A DNA stretch of 21,869 nucleotides. Source: JBKEAJ01 sp047975005 (GTDB lineage Bacteria > Bacteroidota > Bacteroidia > Bacteroidales > Prolixibacteraceae). The translations under genes and the position numbers were made by a program. This document shows positions 7,853-15,807 of the stretch, in pieces. A model generated the notes under the pieces. It did not search any database, was not told the origin of the DNA, and was given only the letters and a program-made list of their open reading frames with translations. How positions within the stretch are numbered: the first letter of the stretch is position 1; the number at the start of each line of letters is the position of its first letter. Where the stretch lies: NCBI GenBank assembly GCA_047975005.1, contig JBKECW010000017.1:1-21869 (forward strand). Direction: 5' to 3'.

Positions 7853-8299
7853 TTAGAGGGCAAGAGCTACAAGCACTGAAACCACTAGGCCTAAGATTGC
7901 ATACAGCTCTGGAAATACAGCAAGAATCAGAGTGTTTGAGAACACGTTGTGCCCTGCTCCAACTGCTGCAATACCGTTGGCACAAACTTGTCCTTGACGA
8001 ATACCCGAAATAAGACATGTTATTCCAGTCGCTAAGGCAGCACCAAAGATAGCTGCGGCAGAAAACCAGCTCATTCCTTCAGAAACAGCACCGTTAAGCA
8101 TGAAAAAGGCCACAAACCCATATAGACCTTGAGAGCCGGGCAATGCACTCAGTACCATACAATTCCCAAATATAGAATTGTTTTTCTTTAGTGCTCCCAC
8201 ACTTGCCATACCGGCGATACTTGTGCCGTAAATACTTCCGGCGCCGGAGAGAGCTACCACAAGCCCTATTCCTAAGTAAGCTAAAATAATTGGATCCAT
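7853..8299 (-). CDS. ntpK: V-type ATPase subunit K (membrane ring proteolipid)
   Basis: This subunit forms the rotating ion-carrying ring in the inner membrane. The 148-residue product has four transmembrane helices in two hairpins, the fused form seen in Enterococcus hirae NtpK. The residues that bind Na+ in NtpK (Leu61, Thr64, Gln65, Gln110, Glu139) align with Leu53, Ser56 and Gln57 in ALPGSQGLYGF, Gln102 in SGIRQGQVCANGI, and the carboxylate Glu131 in FPELYAILGL. Only the second hairpin has the carboxylate; the first has Gln57 instead, as in NtpK. This argues for Na+ rather than H+ transport. It is the last gene of the operon, 15 bases after subunit I, and a hairpin terminator follows. Confidence 0.96.
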   Translation of the reverse strand: MDPIILAYLGIGLVVALSGAGSIYGTSIAGMASVGALKKNNSIFGNCMVLSALPGSQGLYGFVAFFMLNGAVSEGMSWFSAAAIFGAALATGITCLISGIRQGQVCANGIAAVGAGHNVFSNTLILAVFPELYAILGLVVSVLVALAL

Positions 8300-8314
8300 T
8301 TTACATATTTGTTT

Positions 8315-10153
8315 TTAATGATTATTATCTTCTGTTGCTGCCACTTTTTTAAATGGTTTGTATGCTTTTCCTCCTCCCTGAAAGCCCATTGCTTTATAAA
8401 ACTCTACAAAGGTGAGTCGCAGAGGGTGTACAAAAGAACCTATTAGTGACATAAACAAGTTTATTCCGTGTCCCACCAATAATACAACCAACATCAATAA
8501 AATGTTGAGACCGGGGACATTAATATCCAAACACGTCATTGCTATTTGGTTAAATGCGTTGCCCAACAGGCCGCTTGCCACACCAAGAGCAAAAAGACGG
8601 ATATACGACAAGAGATCGCCCACCGTTCCTACCACCATATTGTAGGTGTCCCACAATCCGGCACCGATATTTGAGAAAACACTTTTGCCGGGAGTATTCA
8701 AAAAGAATATTCCTATCAAACACAGTCCCGCAATTATCATGTAAGGCATGTTCAGAAACTCTCCTTTTGCAAAGTACATATAACATGCACTTGCAGCACT
8801 CGATGCCAACAATAAGAACCATGACAAGGATGACAGGGCATACCTAAATCCCTGCATACGAGACTTATTAACGACATTCAGGGTCATTCCAAACAACATT
8901 TGCACAGCTCCCACTACCAATGACAGCATCATCAACTCATTGCTATTCAAATACGAGTCTTTAAATCTGTCGAGTGCAGGGAAGTTTACATCTGCTAAGA
9001 ATATACCAAAGAATGTTCCGGTTAGCATTCCGAATATCACAGTACTTATTCCTAAAAATATACCTAAGTATAATATTTTCTTTGTCGCAACATCCTTTGT
9101 CCTCAAAAGTACAAATATCAATGCTACCAACATCAATAATCCATATCCGGCATCTCCGAGACAAAACCCGAAGAACATCACAAAGAATGGCGCAAAAAAT
9201 GGCGTTGCATCAAGTTCTCCATACTTTGGCAACATATAAAGGTTTGCAATAGGCTCGCAAAGTTCTGCAAACTTGTTGTTTTTCAATTTTACAGGAGCAT
9301 CTTCACCCGGAGTAGCATTCTTGCTCTCGTAAACTAGAGGTTTAGAGTCTAAAAATGCCTCTACTTCATGCTTGTTGACTTCTGGTATCCATGCATCAAC
9401 CACGTTGATTTTATTCTCGGCAACGAGCGAGGACGATTTTTTTACATTCTCAAAATCTACCTGCTCCTCTTGGACATTATAGAAGTATTCAAGGCTCTTT
9501 ATGTGCTTCTGAGTCAAATCTTTAAGCTCAGCATCTATGTTCTCTACTCTTTTTATTTTTTCTTGATATTCTGTCTGCCTGCTTCCCAAGGTATAGTCAG
9601 GCAACTTGAACTCCTCGCATTCTAGCTCAAACTCTTGTCCATCTAGCGTCAGCGTTACAAAATTTATCTTACTGCCTTCCTGCGAGACTATGTGGGCATT
9701 ATAATCCTCTATCCAAGACTCGTCAAAGCTGTTAATTGTAGAATGAAAACAGCGCAGGCTCCATCCGGCATCTTTCAACGCTTGTAGTTTGCTGCTATTA
9801 TAATTGCCCCACTCTTCCAATTGCTCTATATCTCTTTCATAAGAAATAATCTCGGTATAAATTCGCTCCTTCTCTGTCTTTAGCTCATCTATATCACTCA
9901 GAATACGCTTAATATCAGCATCTGCCGCCTTGTCTTGGAGTTCGTCCCCCTCGCCCACAAGAGACTGCAAATAAGCCAGTTGCGCTTTCAATTCCGATAA
10001 AAAGGTAAGGCGCGAAGCAAGATTCTCATCGTCTTGTAAATCTGCCTCGTTGACATCTATGTGAAACACTCCGATATTGCGCAGCTCGTCAAGGAAAGTA
10101 TCCAGAGAGCTGTGATGCAAAATCATCGTGTATTTATTCATCTTTTCTATCAT
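8315..10153 (-). CDS. ntpI: V-type ATPase subunit I (a-type stator membrane subunit)
   Basis: Subunit I (a) anchors the peripheral stalks and forms the ion half-channels next to the K ring. The 612-residue protein has an N-terminal cytosolic half with coiled-coil segments (about 45-115 and 195-245) and a C-terminal half with about seven or eight membrane helices (from about 316 to 575). The functional arginines are visible: Arg519 in SYIRLFALGVASGLLGN and Arg579 in HPLRLTFVEFYKAMGF, equivalent by position to Arg573 and Arg629 of E. hirae NtpI. The length is slightly short for the family but complete. It overlaps the end of the D gene by four bases (ATGA), suggesting translational coupling. 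Confidence 0.96.
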   Translation of the reverse strand: MIEKMNKYTMILHHSSLDTFLDELRNIGVFHIDVNEADLQDDENLASRLTFLSELKAQLAYLQSLVGEGDELQDKAADADIKRILSDIDELKTEKERIYTEIISYERDIEQLEEWGNYNSSKLQALKDAGWSLRCFHSTINSFDESWIEDYNAHIVSQEGSKINFVTLTLDGQEFELECEEFKLPDYTLGSRQTEYQEKIKRVENIDAELKDLTQKHIKSLEYFYNVQEEQVDFENVKKSSSLVAENKINVVDAWIPEVNKHEVEAFLDSKPLVYESKNATPGEDAPVKLKNNKFAELCEPIANLYMLPKYGELDATPFFAPFFVMFFGFCLGDAGYGLLMLVALIFVLLRTKDVATKKILYLGIFLGISTVIFGMLTGTFFGIFLADVNFPALDRFKDSYLNSNELMMLSLVVGAVQMLFGMTLNVVNKSRMQGFRYALSSLSWFLLLASSAASACYMYFAKGEFLNMPYMIIAGLCLIGIFFLNTPGKSVFSNIGAGLWDTYNMVVGTVGDLLSYIRLFALGVASGLLGNAFNQIAMTCLDINVPGLNILLMLVVLLVGHGINLFMSLIGSFVHPLRLTFVEFYKAMGFQGGGKAYKPFKKVAATEDNNH

Positions 10154-10755
10154 GACTCACTTTTATTTTGTTTCTCATGACGGTCTTTCACTATCTTCTG
10201 GGCGGCTTTCGACAGATTTTCTTCGTCTTCTAGAAATCTCTTGATTTTCATTATTGCCTCTTTATATCCTGGAATTTGTACTTTTTCAAACAGATTTACC
10301 TTCTGTGTTGTTTTCTTACGTGCATACTCCAACAAATCCGCCTTTGTCGAAAACACCTCTATCTCAATGCCTACTGTTGCAAGATCTTTCAATAGCTGTG
10401 CTCCCTCCATAAACCACGTGGGGGATGAGAATAAACTAAAAGGACGAACACTAAACTCTACCGTGTCTAGCATCGGGACACTAACTCCGGCAATTTTTTT
10501 CTTGCTTAGTTTAATATTATCGACCCTCACTAACGAAGTATCAAACTCCGACCAAAGATTGATAAAAGAATCCAGCTCACGAGTTTTACTTTCAAGATGG
10601 GCTTCCAGCTTTTTCTCTTCGTCTTTAGCTTTTTTCACCTCCATACGTAGAGCCTGCTCCTTACTTTTGATAGTTGGTAAAGATTTCTCTCGCATTTTCA
10701 GTGCTTTATCCAAGCCCTGCAACGAAGTTTTATTATATTGAAATTTTACGGCCAT
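10150..10755 (-). CDS. ntpD: V-type ATPase subunit D (central rotor shaft)
   Basis: Subunit D is the coiled-coil shaft that rotates inside the A3B3 head. The 201-residue product begins with KFQYNKTSLQGLDKALKMREKSLPTIKSK, a typical D N-terminus, followed by a long charged helix (about 30-70), a central segment and a second long helix at the C-terminus (about 150-200) rich in Lys and Glu. The length matches the family. The gene lies 11 bases after B and overlaps I by four bases. Its usual partner on the shaft, subunit F, has no gene here. Confidence 0.94.
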   Translation of the reverse strand: MAVKFQYNKTSLQGLDKALKMREKSLPTIKSKEQALRMEVKKAKDEEKKLEAHLESKTRELDSFINLWSEFDTSLVRVDNIKLSKKKIAGVSVPMLDTVEFSVRPFSLFSSPTWFMEGAQLLKDLATVGIEIEVFSTKADLLEYARKKTTQKVNLFEKVQIPGYKEAIMKIKRFLEDEENLSKAAQKIVKDRHEKQNKSES

Positions 10756-10766
10756 AAAGTTTTTTC

Positions 10767-12089
10767 TTATTTATCTGCCGACACCCAGTATTTTTCTATA
10801 AGATTCTGGCGTATACCTACTTCCTCTGTTTTAAAGTACTTACCCATAATCTCCCAAGCAGTATTCAACATTTCGGTAGAGTCTATATTGACATCTATGG
10901 CAAGCATATCTTTTGAATAGTCAAGTGCAAAGGCAAGACATCTTTCATCATAATCTGTTAGGTCGAAACCATTTTCCATTTTCGTCTTGGCACTAGCGGC
11001 ATCTGAAAATAGGCGTACACAAGCATTCATCACCTGCGGATGGTCTTCGCGCGTCTTTTTGCCGATGACCAACTGCTTAAGCCTCGACAGACTTCGGAAT
11101 GGGTCAACAATAACCTTGTCCACGTCGGTATCTCTACGTAAGAACAACTGTCCTTCAGTGATATACCCTGTATTATCAGGGATGGCATGAGTAATATCGC
11201 CTCCCGATAGTGTTGTTACGGCAATGATAGTTATAGAACCGCCATCAGGGAATTGTACCGCTTTCTCGTAAATTTTTGCGAGGTCAGAATATAACGAACC
11301 AGGCATTGAGTCTTTCGATGGAATTTGGTCCATACGATTCGAGACAATCGCCAATGCATCAGCATATTGTGTCATATCCGTAAGTAATACAAGGACTTTT
11401 TCGTTCTTTTCTACTGCAAAGTATTCCGCTGTAGTAAGAGCCATGTCCGGCACCAACATACGTTCAACGGGTGGACTGTCAGTCGTATTTATGAAGGATA
11501 TAATTCTGTCGAGTACTCCGGCATTGTCGAACACATGGCGGTAGTAAAGGTAGTCGTCGTTTGTCAAGCCCATGCCTCCAAGAATAATCTTGTCGGCATT
11601 TGCTCTCAGAGCGACCATTGCCATCACCTCGTTGTATGGTTGGTCGGGGTCGGCAAAGAAGGGAATTTTTTGTCCCGATACCAGCGAGTTGTTAAGGTCG
11701 ATACCGGCAATACCCGTAGCAATAAATTCCGAGGGTTGCTTACGACGCACCGGATTTACTGAGGGTCCTCCAATCTCGACTTCTTTGCCTTCTACCGGCG
11801 GACGACCATCGATAGGGTTGCCAAAAAAATCGAAGAAACGCCCTGCAAGGGCTTCTCCAACCTTCAACGTAGGGGCTTTCCCCATAAAAATTACCTCTGC
11901 GTCGGTAGGTATGCCTTCTGTCCCAGCAAAAACCTGCAAGGTAACTTCGTCGCCCATGATTTTTACAACCTGAGCCAAGCGACCATCAATGGTTGCCAAC
12001 TCCTCATTACCAACATCTGTTGCTTTTAGCATACAAGTAGCCTTGGTAATATTAGATATCTGAGTATATATTTTTTGAAAACTTGTCAT
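10767..12089 (-). CDS. ntpB: V-type ATPase subunit B (non-catalytic head subunit)
   Basis: Subunit B alternates with A in the hexameric head and contributes to the catalytic interfaces. The 440-residue protein lacks a true P-loop, having SGQKIPFFADPD (138-149) in its place, as expected of B. Other marks are VLLTDMTQYADAL (234-246) and PFRSLSRL (330-337), which holds the arginines that reach the A-subunit nucleotide. The start codon shares one base with the stop of A (TAATG), indicating coupled translation and equal dosage. The length is on the short side for B subunits (usually 430-480) but nothing is missing. Confidence 0.97.
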   Translation of the reverse strand: MTSFQKIYTQISNITKATCMLKATDVGNEELATIDGRLAQVVKIMGDEVTLQVFAGTEGIPTDAEVIFMGKAPTLKVGEALAGRFFDFFGNPIDGRPPVEGKEVEIGGPSVNPVRRKQPSEFIATGIAGIDLNNSLVSGQKIPFFADPDQPYNEVMAMVALRANADKIILGGMGLTNDDYLYYRHVFDNAGVLDRIISFINTTDSPPVERMLVPDMALTTAEYFAVEKNEKVLVLLTDMTQYADALAIVSNRMDQIPSKDSMPGSLYSDLAKIYEKAVQFPDGGSITIIAVTTLSGGDITHAIPDNTGYITEGQLFLRRDTDVDKVIVDPFRSLSRLKQLVIGKKTREDHPQVMNACVRLFSDAASAKTKMENGFDLTDYDERCLAFALDYSKDMLAIDVNIDSTEMLNTAWEIMGKYFKTEEVGIRQNLIEKYWVSADK

Positions 12090-13849
12090 TATGCCTTTAC
12101 TCTTTCTGTTAATAAATCATCGAGCTGTTTTTCGTATTTCTTGAAGTCATCTGTCTGAAATTCGCAATAATTCATCTGACGTAGCAGGTTTATAATGTTC
12201 TTGAAGTATCCTGACACGTCAACAAATGTATCAAAATCGAAATCAGGTCTACATATCTTGCTCATTATCAGCTTCAGCATATATTCTTGTCTTTCGATAG
12301 GTGTAATTGCATCAATCTTATCGAATGCATCTTGCTGAAGTATAGCGAAATCGATAACCTCGGCTTTCCAGAAGTCTATATGGTAATCGACCGGTACACC
12401 GTCGTCGCCCAAAATGTTTATTTGCTCAACGAGTTCTTTTCCTCTTCTCAGCTCTTTTTTCATTTCGCTTACAAGTGGTATCCAGTCTTCACCTATCAAG
12501 TTCTTCACATATTCATCAAACTCGACATACTCAAGGTATTTGGAGTAACTATCGAGCGGGTCGACTGCTGGATAGCGTTTACTGTCAGCACGAGCCTGCG
12601 AGAGAGCATAGAAGCAGCGTGCTGCTTTCTTGGTCGACTCTGTAACCGGCTCTTTAAGGTTACCACCTGCCGGTGATACTGTCCCGATAAATGTGATTGA
12701 GCCTATTTCGCCATTGTATAGTTCCACATATCCTGCACGAGAATAGAAGCTTGTAATTATTGCTGTCAGGTCCATTGGGAATCCGTCTTGCCCGGGTAGT
12801 TCTTCTAGCCTGTTAGACATTTCTCTGAGTGCCTGCGCCCACCTTGACGTAGAATCTGCCATCAGCAAGACTTTCAGCCCCATCGAGCGATAATATTCTG
12901 ATATTGCCATTGCTGTGTACACCGATGCTTCACGAGCTGCCACAGGCATATTCGAGGTATTGGCGATGATGATTGTTCTTTCCATCAGCTTGCGCCCTGT
13001 GTGTGGGTCTTCAAGTTCAGGAAACTCTGTAAATATTTCTACCACTTCGTTTGCTCGTTCGCCACAGGCGGCTATGATAACAATATCGGCTTCAGCTTGT
13101 TTTGATATGGCATGCTGCAAAACGGTTTTTCCAGTTCCGAACGGGCCGGGAATAAATCCGGTTCCTCCTTCACATATCGGGTTGATGGTATCAATACATC
13201 TCACCCCTGTTTCTAGCAATCTAAATGGGCGTGGTTTATTTTTATATGCAGTAAGAGCTCGTTTCACAGGCCACTTTTGCTCCATCGATATATTATGTTC
13301 TTTGCCTTGTGCATCCACTATCACTGCGATAGTGTCCACAATTTTGTATTCGCCCTCACCTGCAAGGCTTTTCACAGTATAATTGCCTTCCATTACAAAA
13401 GGCACCATTATTTTGTGCGATTTTCCATTCTCATCAACCTCTCCAAGCCACGATGCTTTAACAACGGTGTCACCGACCTGAGCAAGAGGCTTAAAATGCC
13501 ATGTAGAAGTTTCGTCGAGAGGGTAGCAGTATTCGCCACGAGTAAGGAAAATTCCTTTCATCTCGTCAAGGTCGTTTTGTAGTCCGTCATAGTTTCTCGA
13601 CAGCAATCCGGGTCCTAATGTTACCTCCAACATGTGACCTTCAAATTCCACCTCTGCCCCAGGCTTTAAGCCACGTGTGCTTTCAAACACCTGCACAAAA
13701 ACCTCTTTGCCTACAACCTTGATGACCTCAGCCATTAGTTTACAATTGTCATGCAGGATATAACAGATCTCATTTTGAGATACTGCACCCTCAACCTCAA
13801 CAATCACAAGGTTTGCAATTATTCCTTTTACGGTTCCTTTTGTAAGCAT
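12089..13849 (-). CDS. ntpA: V-type ATPase subunit A (catalytic head subunit)
   Basis: This is the ATP-hydrolysing or synthesising subunit. It has the P-loop GPFGTGKTV (235-243), the catalytic-glutamate motif CGERANEV (262-269, Glu264), the Walker B-type VLLMADSTSRWA (327-338), and the long non-homologous insert at about 105-195 that separates A from F-type beta subunits. I place the start at the ATG at 13849 (MLTKGTVKGIIANLVIVEVEG), giving 586 residues. The open frame extends to an ATG at 13891, but those extra 14 codons overlap the upstream gene and read as basic low-complexity sequence. The stop overlaps the B start by one base. GQDGFP replaces the commoner GEEGYP. Confidence 0.97.
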   Translation of the reverse strand: MLTKGTVKGIIANLVIVEVEGAVSQNEICYILHDNCKLMAEVIKVVGKEVFVQVFESTRGLKPGAEVEFEGHMLEVTLGPGLLSRNYDGLQNDLDEMKGIFLTRGEYCYPLDETSTWHFKPLAQVGDTVVKASWLGEVDENGKSHKIMVPFVMEGNYTVKSLAGEGEYKIVDTIAVIVDAQGKEHNISMEQKWPVKRALTAYKNKPRPFRLLETGVRCIDTINPICEGGTGFIPGPFGTGKTVLQHAISKQAEADIVIIAACGERANEVVEIFTEFPELEDPHTGRKLMERTIIIANTSNMPVAAREASVYTAMAISEYYRSMGLKVLLMADSTSRWAQALREMSNRLEELPGQDGFPMDLTAIITSFYSRAGYVELYNGEIGSITFIGTVSPAGGNLKEPVTESTKKAARCFYALSQARADSKRYPAVDPLDSYSKYLEYVEFDEYVKNLIGEDWIPLVSEMKKELRRGKELVEQINILGDDGVPVDYHIDFWKAEVIDFAILQQDAFDKIDAITPIERQEYMLKLIMSKICRPDFDFDTFVDVSGYFKNIINLLRQMNYCEFQTDDFKKYEKQLDDLLTERVKA

Positions 13850-13856
13850 ATATATA

Positions 13857-14708
13857 TTATTTTTTTTTCGTAAACTCGTCCGAAAGAACAACTGATTCTT
13901 TCAAATCTTTAATAAATGTATCTATGTTTGCTCTGCCTTTCTCGTTGTCCATATCAGCCCAGCGCTGTAATATAGAGAGTTTTACAAGATAAGTGAATAT
14001 GTTTTCTATATCGAAGTAGAAGAAGAATTCATTATCGTCGAGCCAGTCCCATCTCAACACGTCTATTTTTTTTTCGCGTTCTTCCAATGAACTGGTTTCT
14101 GATATTTTTATAACATCGTCGGCATACGGAAATACGGGAGGTAGCCCGAAGTCCTTAGAATGATTGGTGCGCAACAGTTCTGCAACTTCATTGTCCGAGA
14201 TTACTGCTTGCTGAATATCCAAATCAAACTTCTTGCAGTTAATTGCAGTGAGCAAATTTAGAGTATTAAGGTTAAACTCAAACCAACTTTTAATAACCCT
14301 ATTTGTGTTCTTAATAGCAAAGTTGTAGTATGCTGATGTCAAGTTGTCTTCCCACGAGAGGTCTGGGTTTACCTTTGTTTCCTCAATCCATGACGGAATA
14401 AACTCCTTAAAATATTCCGGTATATTATCGGCTTTTGGATTATCTTCTTCTCTAAAGAGAGTTATTATCTCTTTCAGTTCATCTTCGTTCAGATTCCCTT
14501 GATAGCCTAGCTCTTCCCCTTCGCCACGCAGGAGCTTTAGGAGGTTGGCGTTGTCATATTGATAAAGAAATAATTTCATCAACTCAAAATCCTTGGGCAA
14601 GACAATCTCTCTACACTGCTCAATAAAGTCGAAGAGTGTCAGTGTCAGCTTATTTTCGTCGATGGTTATATCCGGCAATCCGGAGATGAAACAATAGTAT
14701 TTTGCCAT
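13857..14708 (-). CDS. DUF2764 protein of the V-type ATPase operon, probable subunit C/d equivalent
   Basis: DUF2764 proteins sit between E and A in V-ATPase operons of Bacteroidetes and similar reduced operons. I take the ATG at 14708 (MAKYYCFISGLPDI), giving 283 residues; a start at 14723 would add five residues and nearly touch the E stop. The protein is soluble, acidic and probably helical. It has repeated motifs like those of the C/d subunit modules: YDNANLLKLLRG (51-62), FNLNTLNLLTAINCKK (145-160) and FDIENIFTYLVKLSILQRW (232-250). C/d subunits are built of three such helical modules and cap the rotor on the membrane ring. With no ntpC in the operon, I infer that this protein fills that place. 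Confidence 0.88.
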   Translation of the reverse strand: MAKYYCFISGLPDITIDENKLTLTLFDFIEQCREIVLPKDFELMKLFLYQYDNANLLKLLRGEGEELGYQGNLNEDELKEIITLFREEDNPKADNIPEYFKEFIPSWIEETKVNPDLSWEDNLTSAYYNFAIKNTNRVIKSWFEFNLNTLNLLTAINCKKFDLDIQQAVISDNEVAELLRTNHSKDFGLPPVFPYADDVIKISETSSLEEREKKIDVLRWDWLDDNEFFFYFDIENIFTYLVKLSILQRWADMDNEKGRANIDTFIKDLKESVVLSDEFTKKK

Positions 14709-14725
14709 AACTTTTAAATGCAAGC

Positions 14726-15331
14726 CTACTTATCAAATAATAGTTCTTCTAATTTTGGTCTCAAGAAACTCTTAAAAAGGTTTTCGAAATCGGTATCTGC
14801 AAAAGACACCTTATATGAACCATCGGCAGGACCTACCTGAAAACCTGCCTTAACATTGTTTGCAGATTTGATTTCAAACCCTCCATTAACATTTGCCGCT
14901 AGCTTCTCCGCAAAATGTTTTGTGATTTCATCCTTCTCGGCATCGTTAGTATATAAACTAACTGCACCATCTTTGCCGAATGACACAAGGGCTTTTTCCA
15001 TAAGTCCTTTTACATAATTAGTATCCGTCAAGGACTCCGCCACGGGGACATTAATTAACTTTTCAGACAAGATAGCCGTCACCTCTTGTTTGAGGGAACT
15101 GATAAGTTGCTGAGCACTAAGCTGCAACTCAGACTGAGCGTTAGACTTTAGCGACTCTGCCTGTTTTTTGGCATCTGCTACGATGCTGTCAGCCTTGGTT
15201 TGAGCATCGTTTAAAATGGCTGCAGCTTTTTTATTCGCATCTTCTAAGATTTGCGAGGCTTGTTGATCACCTTTTTGCACTCCCTCAGACACCAACGTAT
15301 CAATGAGTTGTCCCAATTTATTATTATCCAT
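14726..15331 (-). CDS. ntpE: V-type ATPase subunit E (peripheral stalk)
   Basis: Subunit E forms the peripheral stalk that holds the head still against rotation. The 201-residue protein begins with a long Ala/Gln/Lys-rich helix (about 5-95) with coiled-coil spacing, as in SQILEDANKKAAAILNDAQ. A globular alpha-beta C-terminal domain follows (about 110-201), ending FLRPKLEELLFDK, typical of E. It is the first gene of the operon, with a promoter-like element 68-99 bases upstream. Its usual stalk partner, G/H, is not encoded nearby. E therefore either pairs with a partner encoded elsewhere or works without one. Confidence 0.93.
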   Translation of the reverse strand: MDNNKLGQLIDTLVSEGVQKGDQQASQILEDANKKAAAILNDAQTKADSIVADAKKQAESLKSNAQSELQLSAQQLISSLKQEVTAILSEKLINVPVAESLTDTNYVKGLMEKALVSFGKDGAVSLYTNDAEKDEITKHFAEKLAANVNGGFEIKSANNVKAGFQVGPADGSYKVSFADTDFENLFKSFLRPKLEELLFDK

Positions 15332-15398
15332 TTCTAAAATTTATTCTTGTAGGTATGCTTTAAGAACAACAAAAACAATACCTAAAAATTTACGCCTA

Positions 15399-15430
15399 TA
15401 AAATTACGGTTTTTTTTGCTTTCCCCCAAA
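15399..15430 (-). promoter_or_regulatory. Candidate promoter of the V-ATPase operon
   Basis: On the - strand, TTTG (complement of 15427-15430) is followed after exactly 20 bases by TAATTTTA (complement of 15399-15406). This matches TTTG-N20-TAnnTTTG apart from the last base. The predicted start near 15392 leaves a leader of about 60 bases before the E start codon. No other gene lies between. Confidence 0.5.
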
Positions 15431-15454
15431 AAACAAATGTTACTTTTTTTATAT

Positions 15455-15718
15455 CCTCTCAGCATCTCGCTAACAGTCACTTCATTACAGACTGTTCTGA
15501 CTCTGCATTCCTAGTAGCACTTTCGTGCTCTATTGTGCCAGCGCATTCACTTTCAAATAAAAACGAATCAAGCTCAGCTCCAAGTCATGGATAGGCAAGG
15601 CGAGCCATTACTTCCCATAAGGTGCAAGTCTATAAATGTGTAATTTATTGCCCCGGCAGAACCCCCAAAAGCGACAACTCTTGTACTGCTCTCAGCAGAA
15701 ACGACATATCGCTTTTTT
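15455..15718 (+). ncRNA. Candidate structured non-coding RNA in a gene-free gap
   Basis: The gap from 15332 to 15807 encodes no plausible protein but holds five hairpins in a row on one strand. They are AACAGTC/GACTGTT (15472-15496), TAG-T-AGCAC/GTGCTCTA (15512-15532), AAGTCATGG/CCATTACTT with one mismatch (15582-15613), ATAAAT/ATTTAT (15632-15648), and AAAAGCGA/TCGCTTTT (15667-15716), which encloses CTGCT-CTC-AGCAG. A T-run closes the last one. A weak promoter pair lies upstream (TTTG at 15415-15418, TACTTTTT at 15441-15448, spacing 22). CTCTCAGCA occurs at both ends (15456-15464 and 15689-15697). I found no marks of SRP RNA, RNase P RNA or tmRNA; 6S RNA is not excluded. The ends are guesses. 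Confidence 0.3.
15667..15718 (+). terminator. Possible intrinsic terminator, two nested stems and a T-run
   Basis: AAAAGCGA (15667-15674) pairs with TCGCTTTT (15709-15716). The space between holds a second stem, CTGCT-CTC-AGCAG (15686-15698). Six T residues at 15713-15718 complete a terminator-like shape on the + strand. No + strand protein gene precedes it, and the promoter for the 5'-nucleotidase gene lies just after it. It would therefore end an upstream RNA rather than a coding transcript. Confidence 0.4.
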
Positions 15719-15753
15719 AAGCTCTAAACCTCAAACAACTAAACGCCTAATCA

Positions 15754-15784
15754 TTGTATTTCAAAAGTGAAATGACTACCTTTG
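15754..15784 (+). promoter_or_regulatory. Promoter of the 5'-nucleotidase gene
   Basis: TTG at 15754-15756, 20 bases of spacing, then TACCTTTG at 15777-15784, an exact TAnnTTTG box. This is the best Bacteroidetes-type promoter in the window. The predicted start near 15790 lies 18 bases before the ATG at 15808. It probably drives the 5'-nucleotidase gene and perhaps dxs, the kinase gene and ruvC. Confidence 0.7.
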
Positions 15785-15807
15785 TAAATGAACAAAACAA
15801 TAAGAAT

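Noticed and set aside
7779..8018. 79-codon - strand frame and 75-codon + strand frame over the end of subunit K
   Set aside because: They conflict with the well-conserved K gene and its terminator hairpin.
13850..13891. 14-codon N-terminal extension of V-ATPase subunit A
   Set aside because: It overlaps the DUF2764 gene, and the family N-terminus begins at MLTKGTVKG (13849).
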